A stretch of 64,000 nt of DNA from Salvia splendens. Taxonomy: Eukaryota > Streptophyta > Magnoliopsida > Lamiales > Lamiaceae. The position numbers were made by a program, and so were the translations under genes. The notes under the pieces are model-generated. The model was given only the letters and a program-made list of their open reading frames with translations. It ran no database searches and was not told the origin of the DNA. Shown here piece by piece: positions 36,907 through 49,978 of this stretch (the first letter of the stretch is position 1; each line of letters begins with the position of its first letter). The stretch is from assembly GCF_004379255.2 (NCBI RefSeq), contig NC_056048.1:4650001-4714000 (forward strand), written 5' to 3'.

Positions 36907-38299
36907 GGGATTTTTTAGGACACTGGGCAATATCTAGTTTTGTCTAGTTTTGGTTCTTTCTGCATTCTCCACCGTACATATTTTACTGTCTGATGGAGTC
37001 ATGGTTAAAACTTGGAATTGCTGAATTAAATTTTTTTTCCACATTGCATGCTGTGATTGAAACTAATGATTCTCCTGAGCTGAATTTTGTCGATCAGTAG
37101 CTTCTCTTTCCTGCTTGTGTACGTAAGCCTAGACGTTATTACCGTACCCCTTGCTTCACAATATTTAGTAAATTGTGTTTCTGCCAGAATACAAGTTCCG
37201 CTGTTGAATGTGGTTAGTTAAGATGGTATACGTTCTCTATGATTGTCCAAATCTGTGAACAATGCAACACAATGGCAATACCCATTGGCTTTATCCCAAT
37301 TCTCTGGTGCATGTAGTTTAGTTTCTGGTTTCTTTTGCAAAGTCTCTTATGGCTCTTCCATTTGTCATTTAGCCCGAGGTTTGTCCCGAATAATCATAAA
37401 ATTGTGATGCTAATTTTGTTGTCTATTTTCTAGTATACTAGCATTGAAAATAAACGAGTAGACCAGATGTCGAGTATCAATATGTTGTTTTGTGTAATTT
37501 GTATCTTTATTGCGTATTGTGATGTGGCCTAAAGAAAACTATATTTTAAATTGCAACCATATGATCTTAACTTTATGCAGAGATGCACAGAAAAGCTTCA
37601 GAGTATGTTCATATGTCTGAATAGAAGGCACATGTACTAACACAAAGAGGATTTGAGAAGAGTGCATCCTTCTCAAGGACAACTGAAAATCCAGTAGTTT
37701 AGTGATTGCAAGATTGTCCTATTTTGAAATGGTAAAAGAAACAAAAAATTAGGACAACAACTAATGATTTCCTGAGCAGTCATTGCACAGTTACATTAGA
37801 GCTAATAAGTTCATTCTTTGACTTGATCAATGCTAGACTTGTTCAACTTTTTGTTAGCTTTGCGCTAGGACGCTCATTTATTATTGAATTATTTGATTAA
37901 TTTTGTTTTTTTTCAATCGATGGATATTTACCATCCAAGCGTATCTTTCCTTTAAGTACATGGAAGAACTTTGAACAAATACTCCGTATGAAGGTTGCCA
38001 TGTTCAACTAAATTCAACATATCGATACAATTTGACATTCAAATGCCGATGGCTCGTTGGGATAGGAATCAGTCAATTCCAGGATTAAAATGATGAATAC
38101 TGTATTGCTTTGTTGATCTGTTCTTCTTACAAGAAATTCTCAACGGACTCTCTGTTTCGGGTGCCCTCCTTTCTTGGGCATCTCATGATTTTATGTTGTA
38201 TATTGCTAGTATTTAGTTGACTTTCCCATATACTCAGTGTAATATATTCACTTAGTCGGTATACAGGTATGGGTGTTATGATTTTTGGAGAAGATGGAG
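36907..38299. other. intergenic between array and CBL remnant
   Basis: Host DNA resumes after the TSD. No coding block or repeat is recognised. An acceptor-like 'atacag' precedes the CBL start codon at about 38266, so part of this interval may be an old 5' UTR intron or promoter of the CBL remnant; CBL2/3 genes commonly have one, but no 5' UTR exon could be shown. Confidence 0.4.
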
Positions 38300-40347
38300 A
38301 TGGTGCAGTGCATGGACGGGCTGAAACATTTGCTTTCTGCCATTGTAAATTGTTGTGACTCTGAGATATACAAGCAACCAAGGGGCTTGGAAAGTCCTGA
38401 AGCTCGAGCGAGGGAGACCGTGTGTCTGTCTTCAAGTGCAAATCAACACCATCTTTCTGTATTTGTTTCATATTCTTTTCGTGTAGAGATAGAATACATG
38501 CAAATGCCGGCGAAACTAGTGTGACATGCTGTAGATTTTTTTTTTTGGGTTTATGTAATTAATCATGGTTGCCCTCTTCTGTGTTTTTACTGGATTTATC
38601 TGCAAAGTGCATGGACGGATTTAACATGTAATGAAAATTGAAAATGATTGCATAGTTGATGCGTGGACAAAATCACATATGAAACGCATAGTTGAGTAAA
38701 TTATAGAGTGTGCATTGAATTTAATTTCTGATGTATTGGAATTGGCAACATCAAAACTTACAGAAGATTTGGAGAAAAATTTACATGAAAAATGAGTTGG
38801 ACAGTCTGAATCAGGGGTCATCTCGTTGGAAGATTGTCTTGTTTTCATCTCATACTATAGGGTGACAACTACGTGATAGAGTTATTGACTTGAACGTAGT
38901 TGAAGTTGAAGAAAAGTGTCATTGCATGAAAATTGACAGCCTGCACTTATTAGTATGTAATTTAGTTATTGTCAAGGACATAACTATGATCCATTTGTCT
39001 CCTAAACTTCTGGGGACCATATCCAACAATAAGCTTAAGCACCCTTTCGCTTACATCATTAGATCCTTCAAATTCTAAGAAAAAGAAAAAAATAGAATTG
39101 GAAACTTCCATGTTTGGTTGAATGTCGGGTTTCCCTATCTCGTTTCAGATATCATTCCTTAATCAAATAACACATTCTAAGCTGGTTGAGCCAGGAAAAT
39201 CACAATTCCTAACATCATTGTCATTTCATTGCTAATATTGAACATAGATATCGGCCTATTAAGGGTTTAGTTAGTGTCAAATTTTAAGTTGCATTATCTA
39301 CTCCGTCTGTATGATCACCTAAGAATATAACCCTTTTCCCTTGGTCTCATCACTACTCAAATGCAGTCAGTGTTAGCGAAATCGAAGCTTTGTATGAATT
39401 GTTTAAAAAGATCAGTTGTGCTGTTATCGATGACGGCCTGATAAACAAGGTAATAACTGCTAGCTGTTCTTAAGTTCTATACCGTTTTTCTTTCATGTAC
39501 TTATCCTATTGGATTCTAACTTGGTCTACTCGCCTCTTCTATACTATATGGCCACTTCCACGAAGAGTTCCAGCTTGCATTATTTAAAACGAATAAAAAG
39601 GAGAGCCTTATTTGCTGACCGGGTTAGTTTTCATGCGCCAAATACTGCAAATTCCTTTATCATGTCAGACAGGGTTAGTTTCATCAGCCGAATACTTTAA
39701 ATAGCTTAAGTTTATCCTACAAACTGTTGCATATTTAATTGAAATTCTCTTGCAACCTAAGTTTTTCTCTTGAGTCTTGAAGATTGCACTCGACTGATGT
39801 ACATTTTACTTACATTTTTTATTCGGAGTCCAACTTATATTTTTAAATTGAGCATCTTTTGTTTTCAAACTGCAATTTTCTTCTGTCTTTGGCATTGTTG
39901 CTAGCATTATTGTATGATCACTACTGTTGTTTTTGTTAGTTTAATTCATATAAGTTTTTTATTTTTATTTTTATTTTTCAGGTATTCGACTTGTTTGATA
40001 CAAAGCACAATGGTATATTAGACTTTGAAGAGTTTGCTCGTGCTCTTTCTGTTTTCCACCCAAATGCTCCTGTTCATGACAAGATTGAATGTAAGTTTCA
40101 CATTTTCATGGTTGGTTGTGTCTCTCTGCCAGATTTGTTTTAGTAATGTACATATTGATAGTTTATATCAATTATTAGTATCTCTGCTAATATATTGTGT
40201 AAAGGAAGTTCTTATATGAACACATGAAATTCATTTCTTGAATTCTTGGTGCCAATATATATTCTCTAAGATATGTTGCAGGGATCTTAGCTTTGTTTGG
40301 GTAAATGTAGGTAAAGCAAATGGTGGTGGCCACACTAGCTGAATCTG
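38300..40347 (+). pseudogene. CBL: calcineurin B-like (CBL2/3-type) calcium sensor, broken
   Basis: Intact CBL proteins are EF-hand Ca2+ sensors that recruit CIPK kinases; the CBL2/3 class acts at the vacuolar membrane. Recognisable exons: 38300-38423 (starts MVQCMDGLKHLL, ends ARETV), 39367-39449 ([14 protein letters not shown]), 39562-39622 (EEFQLALFKTNKKE), 39982-40090 ([13 protein letters not shown]...HPNAP) and a short 40311-40347 block (VKQMVVATLAES). Defects: the exon 3 acceptor reads AC instead of AG; exon 3 has one extra base (61 nt against 60) before LFADR; the exon encoding the FSFQLYDLKQQG segment is absent; and everything after ATLAES is missing, including the last EF-hands. An alternative AG four bases inside exon 3 would restore the phase but scramble about 14 residues. 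Most likely a truncated pseudogene; a truncated transcript is possible. Confidence 0.85.
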
Positions 40348-41321
40348 CTTCTATATCTGCATTTGCAAGTTACTACTACTATTTATTGTGGATTGGGAGT
40401 GTGGTTGTATTGTATTGTATTGTATTGTATTTTGTGAGCTTGCTTTATATGGTCATAGAAGAAGATACTAGTATATTAGTGATCTGTGGATAGAATATGT
40501 TCTTTTTATCTGGTGTAGCTCACCCCATTCAATTTATTCAATGTCAAACAAGACTTAATTATAATTGGTTGCTCTTTTCTAACTTATACTAAAAGGAAAT
40601 GTTTCGCAATATCAGATTAAACATAGGCTGAGAAAGAAATCAATTGGTTATATTTTCTTTAACAAGTAACGCTATGGAGTTTTTTTTAAAAAGTACCATT
40701 GGATGAAAAAATTGCACAACATTTTCGTGTAACACGCGTGACTTAATATGACGTTTTTCTTTTATAACGAAGGAGATATTAGTATCTAGTGGTAATTTGG
40801 TCAATTACTTAATTTGAAACCTAAACAGAGTAATATGTAACCTGTAAATACTACTTAATATTTATAAAATAAGACTGCAATCTGATAAGGTAAAAAACTA
40901 TTACGAATTATACAGACACCTAACACTGCAATGTTCATGGAGTAAGACTGCAATCTGGTAAGGTAAAAAACTATTACGAATTATGCAGACACGTAACACT
41001 GCAATATTTATAGAGTAGCTCTGCAATGTTCATAATGTTCATAGAGTAAGACTGCAATCTGATAACAAACTAAAAATAGAGAATATCAATTTTGCCCTTT
41101 AACGCTTTTTATCTTCCAATTTAATTAAAATAAGCTTCACGTGGCAGCTTGAGAATCACACGATCTTCAAATCTAACGACCTAAAATGATAGTACGATGT
41201 TACAATAAAGAGGGTTGTCATATTAATACATCCCAATTTTATCTATCCTCATTTTTTGCCCAATTGTCAAATTAAGATTACTATAAATCAAAACAAAGAA
41301 TAGTTACCGGGTCATCCGTAA
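40348..41321. repeat. intergenic with 73-bp tandem repeats
   Basis: Contains a (TATTG)n run near 40410-40432. At 40871-41064 there are two near-identical 73-bp copies (start aagactgcaatctg, offset 40871 to 40944) and a partial third ending near 41064. No coding block resembling the missing CBL exons was found in this interval. Confidence 0.6.
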
Positions 41322-42040
41322 GAGCATCCGCAATGGCGGACTTTCGCGCGGAATTCCCACGGACGTCCGCCATTAGGCGTGCCCACCACGGATACGGAAT
41401 TGGGCTGAGTACGTTGCAGGTCCGCGGCGTTAAGCGGAATTCCGCGGGGACGTCCGCCATTGCGTCGACTCCCGCAGAATTCCGCTTTATTTCGTTTTTT
41501 TGTAATGTCTATATATACCGCTCGTTGAACTTCGTTTCATTTCGCACCACTTGTTTTAACAAGTTTCTCTTTCTCTAAATTGTTGCGGGTCCAAGCCACG
41601 GCGTGACCACTAGCAATGTACGCATGGGGATTCCCCATGACGACGTTGATTGAGTCCGTGCATTTGCCGACATGCGCCAAAAATAAGCCCACGTTCGACT
41701 CCAAAACGATATTATTGAAGAAGTGTGGCAGCGTAGGGGTCGTCGTTGATGTAGTTTTTAATTATTGAAATGTATTTTTTTTATTTGGTGAAATGTACTT
41801 TTCTTATTTTAATGGAATTTTTCCTTATTTTCATCGAAATTTTAATTACGTAAATTGTTTACTTCCGGAAATTGTTTAATTTGTGAATTTGTGATTTTTT
41901 TTAATCTGAAATTCCGTTTGGAATTCCGCAGGGAAATTCCGCCACTGTGTAATGGGAAGTCCGTATGACGTGCCAGTGCAGTGGAAAGTCCTTATGACGT
42001 GGCATGAGGTGTTTTTAGGAATTTCGCCGAGACATCCGCA
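41322..42040. mobile_element. PIF/Harbinger-type element remnant
   Basis: The left end gagcatccgcaatggcgga follows a TAA (41319-41321), matching the GAGCATC terminus and TWA target preference of the intact PIF element at 52856. The interior is rich in gcggaattccgc-type palindromes and has no transposase. The right terminus could not be matched; sequence near 42030 (cgagacatccgcacc) may be its decayed end. Confidence 0.45.
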
Positions 42041-42445
42041 CCAGGAAAAGAGTACTCATAAAAAAATTGGAGTTTGGCCCCTGCAATCTCAACAAATTGC
42101 ATATTCACATTAATTAAAACATTAACATTCCCAGAAAGTTAGAAATCGCACCCCAACTCGAGTCTTCTCCGGTGGACTATCACCGGCTTCAGCTTCAGCT
42201 CCCGCCGCCGCCGCCTCCCTGCCTTACGGTGAGAATTTATGCATGCAAGAAATGCATTGTGTTTCTTTCGCTTTATTTGTCTCTAATTTCCACTAAGAAT
42301 CGCAAATTTTTTGCTTACCCTCTGGTGCTCTTTGAGCGGCATTTGGTAGAGTTATCCTCTTAATTTTGAATGTCTCGAATCAAACACTGAAGATAATTGG
42401 AACGCCTACGTATTTCTAGGGCTTGTGCAATTGGAGGATAGCAGA

Positions 42446-45400
42446 ATGTCGGAGAAAGGTGGAAAAGGGGGCAAGTCTTCTCTAAAATCACCTGGTATCG
42501 CTTGCGTCTCTCTCTCTGTGTGTGTGTGAGTGTGTGTGTGTCACCGCTCTCTTTTACGTTGTTGCTGGTGTCTCTGTTTCTTTCTTGTATGAGTGTGGAT
42601 TTCAATTTCCTGCTATAGGCTTTTCATATTGTTTTTGTTTAAAAAAAAATAACTGTTCCGTTAATTTGCTGGAAAAATGGTGTTAATTAGTGGCACTACT
42701 ACTGATGTTAGTATTTCACTCAGTAAACAATGTTTTGATGCGTGGCCAAGTATGTGTGATGTCTTTCTCTTTGCTCCTGATTTTGCCCCTGTCTAATGCT
42801 AAATGCTTGTTATATGTTGTCAATCTTTTTTCTGGAATAGTTCGATACACGTCAAAGAAGGCATTACTTTGTAGTTTGTAGGAAGACTTAATTTATAGCA
42901 GATAGGATGTGCCTTTTTTCTCACTTCTCTAGCCGCATTGGAAAACATTTTTTGGAAGGTTTGTTTATATTTACTGCATAGCGAAGTTTTGTTTTTGACA
43001 CTATGCATTTCAGTTATAGTTGCATCTGTTGGCCTGGGTTGATCTTCTAATCTTTTGAATATGCTAACATTGATTGTAAAGAATAAGAAATTTATAAGGA
43101 TATATCAAAGAATATCTATATAACATGAAATAACTGCCAGTTCCTGATTACTTTGACATTCGTCTCTATTTGGTTGGACTTGTGATTTTATGGTGGCAAT
43201 TTGTTCGATATTTTTCCTCTTATAGAAGACAAACTTGTTTGTACTTTTGCACTTATACATAAGTAACATAACTAATTGTGTGATGAAACTAGTTTATTAG
43301 CTTCACTGTTTATCTTCTCATCTGTTAAATTGACAAATTTTCAGTTATATGTTGCTTACTTTTTTTTGTATACATTATTATATACACTTGTATCTTCGTG
43401 TTTTTATTCTTTCCTATTGTCCTTACAAGTTCTTTTGTGCAACACAATCAGTTGGGAACGGTGACAGCTCAGGAAAACAGAAAAAGGGGAAAAAAGTTCA
43501 GTTTGATTCTGAAGGTTAAATTTGTAAACACTCAGTGCAATCACTCTTTATGCTATTAATCTTACTCACTCAGGTGGAATGATAAATGCCATATCTTATA
43601 TTGCAGTGCACTTACTTGTTATATTAATCTTTTTTTTTATTCCAAATGCTAGATATTATGGAAACTGATACTCCAAAATCTAATGGGAAGGCCGATACTC
43701 CGGCTGCAAAAGGTCTAGCTCTGAATCCTTTTAATTACATTTCCCCTGCAACTGAGAAAGATGTTGCTTTTGGAATTAGAGTTTTGATTGTTTTTATTTT
43801 GTTAATACCTTACATTTTATCATGACATGGATGAAGGTGGAAAAGGTGACAAATCTGCAAATGGCTCTAAAAAACCCACAGGGAAAGGGTCAACCACGGC
43901 GGAGCGAAGACTTGATCAAGGTTAGTAATACGTATAATACAAATCTTTTTTAAATTTCTTGAATATTTATAAATTATACTTTGTGCATTTGTTCACGAGG
44001 CTGCCTTGCAATATAAAAATTCAAGGCAAGACTTGACTATGCTAGTATTCACTAAATTGTAGCACTGATTTAAGCATGAACCCCATCGTTAGATCCCTTG
44101 ACGAGGATCATCTGGGCATGATTCCAGATTGTTGTTCCTTTTCTTTTCTTTCTTTGAACTGAATGATTATCTACGTATAGAGCTTCCTCCCAATTCTACA
44201 TGTTTGATGGACTGTGAAGCTGCGGAAATATTGCAAAGCATCCAAGATCAGATGGTTATATTGTCTCAAGATCCTGATGTAAAACTACCAGTGTAAGTTG
44301 CAGAGGTTGAAACTTTTATCATCTAGACTTTTCTTCTTACTTTTATTTGATTAAGTTGCAGAGGTTGGAACTTCATAAAGACTTTCTTCTTACTTTTATT
44401 TGATTATGTTGAGTTGTGGATGTTTTATGCTTCCTGAAATTTGACGATGAGTGTTATCTCTTATAATAGTTCATTTGATACGGGACTGACATATGCCAAG
44501 AGAGGTGGGAACTATGCTAAGCCTGAGACCGTGAAGAAAATATTTGAGTATCCTCATCTATAGTAACTTTTAAAAATTTTCTCAGTCATACATGGCAGAA
44601 ACCATAGATACTTTTTTTTCCATCCTTTCAAGAATTGTTTTTCGTTAACTCTAATAAGACCACTGAAGAAGCATGGTGTTTCTGACTGTGAGGTACGTAA
44701 ACCAAGACTTAGTCTTCCAATCTTATTGTCATGGAAATAATTTAATATACTTCTATAATACAGATTTGCTTGATTACCAATATTTGCCCTGAATCAGTAG
44801 ATGAAGTTTTTGCTGTTGTCCCAGCTCTGAAGGTACTATAACTAATTTTTTTTGTTAGAAAGAAAATGGGATGATTGATTTCATGACTTATCATTATTTA
44901 TGTCAAAAAACGCTACAAATGATCCCTTTTATATTTCTATAAGTGAGCATATAATTTTTATGTTCCAGAAACTCTATGATCAGTCTCTTGTATATTTCTT
45001 AAAGTCAGCATATGAACATGGAAATAAGTGTTTGTTGTATTAGCATTGTGGTTCAATATTCTAAGTCTGACAAATGTGAACTAGGTTTTGAGGTCTAGTG
45101 AATTGATTCACTTTTGACAAGATAGAAGGGCATCGTTTATAATCTTAGCTGTTTTTAATTGAGAACAGATCTGGTTGAAATTATCAAAAGTTTTATGGTT
45201 GCAGGAAGAAATCATAGTGTAAATGCTAAATGCATGGACTATATAGATTGTGAGGTTTGTTTTGCATCTCCGGTTTATAGCGGCATCTATATCTAGGCAT
45301 AGCTGCCAGTATGTTTGAGTGATCCTAAAAGTCTGTATGATATTGGTATATGATGAAAACCACAACAGTAACTCATTACATGTTAGTCTTTATTGGTATT

Positions 45401-45721
45401 ACCCGCGTATCTTCATGAAATACCTTATGTTATCAAATACAAATTTGCAAGTGAAATTGCACTAGTTTAAATGTTGTTTGTTTTTTCAAAAATAAAGATC
45501 ATAATCCAAATGACACAAGGATTAATATGTTAGAGATGAGTCATGATATTGATAGAGCTGATATTTCATTATATTTAGTAATCCAAGCTGAACAGACTTT
45601 GACTGATCATGTTCTTTTCCAGCCTAAGATGAGCAAGTTGAGGGATCCCCTAAGAATTGCTTTGGCCGAACTGGCAAACCTCAAGGAAGCATTGGCTAAC
45701 CTTAAAAACTCGACAACATAG
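42446..45721 (+). CDS. NRPD4: RNA polymerase IV/V subunit 4 (RPB4-like)
   Basis: Shared small subunit of the plant-specific RNA polymerases IV and V (NRPD4/NRPE4), needed for siRNA-directed DNA methylation in the nucleus; it pairs with an RPB7-like subunit in the stalk. Ten coding exons join in frame: 42446-42494, 43452-43514, 43653-43712, 43837-43920, 44181-44292, 44470-44547, 44659-44692, 44764-44832 and 45623-45721 are all needed, and no stop interrupts (215 aa; the Arabidopsis protein is about 205). The diagnostic N-terminus is MSEKGGKGGKSSLKS, followed by a low-complexity Lys/Gly-rich linker. The RPB4-like domain runs from about residue 86 (ELPPNSTCLMDCEAAEIL, YAKRGGNYAKPETVKKIFE) to the C-terminal LADL-like helix. 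A 5' UTR exon ends near 42231. Counting the listed intervals gives nine coding exons; with the 5' UTR exon there are ten. No lesion is visible. Confidence 0.9.
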
Positions 45722-46749
45722 ACTGTCAACAGAGGAGGAGAGGAGGGCTGTGGTAAGTTGTTTCTGGCTATTCAATCGTTCTATCTTGTTTCCATGTGAA
45801 TATACGGTGGTCTGTAAATGTAGGCCAGAAAATTGTGATTTTACTTACTATTGCTGTCTCTCCTCTCCGACTTTGAACTTGGCAGTAACCGTGCTACATG
45901 ATATGGAGCTTGGTAGATGTACAACCCTCCGGTTTTGTGAAGTAATGAAGACAATGTGCTCCCGTGATTCTATTTCTATGGTAATCAAACTATTGCTAAC
46001 AAATACATTTAGGGGTGTTGGTTTATACTCACTAATTTCATGTGAATGTTAAGCAGCAAAAAGTATGTCGAAAAAACTATTGAAATTATGTGTAGTGTGT
46101 GGTTAATGAATGTCTGTTGATTTCACCGCCAAATATGACTCTCGTATTGAAGTTAAAAAAAGGTGTATTTTATAACTTCGTTGATTTCTTTCGAGGTTAA
46201 TAGATCACTAATATGTTATTTAAAGTCTTACATGAAAATTTTGGTGCTGACATCGCATCCGCAAATATAACTACCACCTCAAACTTTGAAATATAGAAAC
46301 TTTTGTAACGGTGCGTTATTGGTAAAATAAGAGAGAAGAACTGGTAAAATAAGAAAAAAATTAAATATAGTGGAAATAGTGATAGTAAATTGTTGGATTT
46401 GCTTTTGAAAATAGAAAGTTTTTATTTTTAAAGGATAGACTAAAATAAAAACAGTTTTTATTTTTAATAGACGGAGGCTAGTTATTAAAATTTAATAATT
46501 TGTAAATAGTACTCCTAGTATGTATTTAATTAATTTACAATTGAAAATTTTAATCTTCCATTCATAATTAATAAATTACAGTTAAGTTTTATTCACAAAT
46601 TGGTGTATGAAATAATTAAGTCGTAACTAAAGCACAACGGAATCTGTTTTATTGGAAAAGTTAAATGAAGCAAATAAGTATTGGGCTTGTGTCTAAGGTG
46701 AGCATTTTAATTTATGACTAAAGTGAAAATAAATTTTAAAGCATAACAT
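45722..46749. other. 3' UTR and intergenic, with MITE fragment
   Basis: 45722 to about 46130 is probably the NRPD4 3' UTR and downstream DNA. At about 46303-46482 lies a fragment of the same Stowaway-like family as 62667 ('taaaataagagagaagaa', 'aatagaaagtttttattttta', ending 'agacggagg'). The remainder is AT-rich with no gene. Confidence 0.5.
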
Positions 46750-46830
46750 GGCCCAAAAACAATACCATTATGAATTTGGGCTGAGTAAGTGATATTGGAG
46801 GGGCCAAACCCTAGTTTCATAAATAGTATT
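46750..46830 (+). promoter_or_regulatory. RPL23A promoter: site II and telo-box
   Basis: Two site II-type motifs (GGCCCA at 46750-46755, TGGGCT at 46777-46782) lie just upstream of a telo-box AAACCCTAG at 46806-46814. A second 'aaaccctat' is at about 46835 and a TATA-like 'cataaatag' near 46818. The telo-box plus site II pairing is the known signature of plant ribosomal-protein and growth-related promoters. A CT-rich leader (46850-46895) follows, also typical of translation-machinery mRNAs. Confidence 0.7.
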
Positions 46831-46991
46831 CCCAAACCCTATACGGCCTATCTCTCCCAGGTTATCTCTCTCCCTCTCTCGCTCCTTTTTTCTCTAACGC
46901 TTGATTTTTGATAATCGCAGAATCTTACATTGTTAGGTTGATTGAATTTTCAGGTTAGTTTTTGCGAGGTAGCAGATTGCTTCATACCGGA

Positions 46992-48373
<1,382 letters not shown>

Positions 48374-49978
48374 GTTGGCAGTTGGTGTATTTTTTTTGTT
48401 AGTGAGACTTATTTTTCCATCTTCCTAAACTGCTTCTATACTTATTTTTTGTTGATTGACTCTCATTTTTCTCTGTGTGGAAATTAGTCACCAGCTCATC
48501 CAATCAAGTTGAATTCTTTTTTGGTACAAGTTCATGTTTAAATAGTTTAAGTTTTTGCCGATTCTACTTTTTTGTGAAATAGCATTAGTGACAATTTACT
48601 GAACTAGCTCATTCAATTATGAAAATCTTTTGCATTTCCGCATAATGTCATTACTCAATTTTGTTTTGCATTTATCAAAAACATAAATAATTTCCTTTTC
48701 AAATCCAGGACATATATTATGTTCTTCAGCATTGAAAAGTCATCTTACAATTGAAAATCTTCATTGAGGCAATTGGCTTTCAATTTTATTGAGCACAATT
48801 TTCGTATAATTTTTGTAGTTTGCATGATTTTATGAGAACTAAAGTATAGATCTTCGTAAATTTGAAATGGTATTAATTTATTGGATATTAATATGTGAAT
48901 GTTAAAAGTGTGAGATATTTATTAAAAAATATTATTCCCATTTCATCTGTCCATGATTAGAAGTCTTGGTTTGCTATTTCAGTTTGCTTGCAATTAAGAG
49001 TCTATTTTCACGTTTATTATAATTGTAATTGTAAATAGGAATCATATTGCACAAATTTTTTGAGCCACTTTAATTCATAGTAGAATTTTTAAAATCTCAT
49101 GTTAAACTCAACCGATACTTTTAATTGCGAGTGTAGAAGATTTTAATAATAATAAACACTAGTTGATTTTACGATTGATCCATTAATGACAAACATCAGA
49201 AGTATCAGAAAATTAGTAGTGATATTAACGAGGCTTTCGGTAGTCATTAGTTATGAATTGAGATAGAAACAAAACATTTGTCTGAAGATAAATTCCAATG
49301 TCACCATCGACAAAAATAAATTAATGATATCTTTATTCATAAGCCCACTCATCAATTGGAATAAAAAGATTTTATACTTGTTTTATCGATTTTGATAGTA
49401 GACAATCTTATAAAGAAATTGCGTATAACAATCTGTATCAATTCCACATTTGTATAAGTATTGGCTCAAATGTCATGTAAGCTCGATAATTTATGAATAA
49501 TACAAATATTAGAAGTGGTCTATTAAAATATGAGATTAGATTATGTTAAATTTATAATACTACGATTACGCTAACGAAGAATCACAATGTCAGAAGAAAA
49601 CGAGCGTGAATAAATAATAATTAACGTCAAGTTGTAACTAAATTAATAATAGTATAACCTTAATTATGTGTAGATTACTTCTTTGGCGCGTTGAAGATTC
49701 CATTTGAAAATGCAAATGTGAATGCTGTGTTGATTGTGATGTTAAGCAGCAAAAAAAGTCAGCTCAAACAAAATAATAATCAATTGGCATCACTACGAAA
49801 TGCCTCTTCAGATTTGGCGTCAACGACGACGATTTCAGTTTCACCATTCTGTTCCTCAAGGTAAAATCATGCGAAACAAATCTGTTCATATAAATTAGAA
49901 AAAAAAATTGAACTGAAAAGATGAATTTGATCACGCAATTGTTGATTTTTGTAGTGTTTGTGATATAAGAAGACAGAG
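48374..49978. other. intergenic between RPL23A and RGLG
   Basis: 48374 to about 48560 is the likely RPL23A 3' UTR. A decayed Stowaway-like block begins near 48938 (cccatttcatctgtccatga). The rest is AT-rich with no gene. Just before the RGLG start (about 49850) there is a 'caaggtaaaat' donor-like site that could mark a 5' UTR intron. Confidence 0.4.

Noticed and set aside
39509..39700. 63-codon frame around CBL exon 3 as an independent small gene
   Set aside because: It is the shifted exon plus flanking intron, including a local duplication of 'gacmgggttagttt'; it is explained by the pseudogene.
45657..46052. 131-codon frame overlapping the last NRPD4 exon
   Set aside because: It is a shifted frame of that exon running into the 3' UTR.
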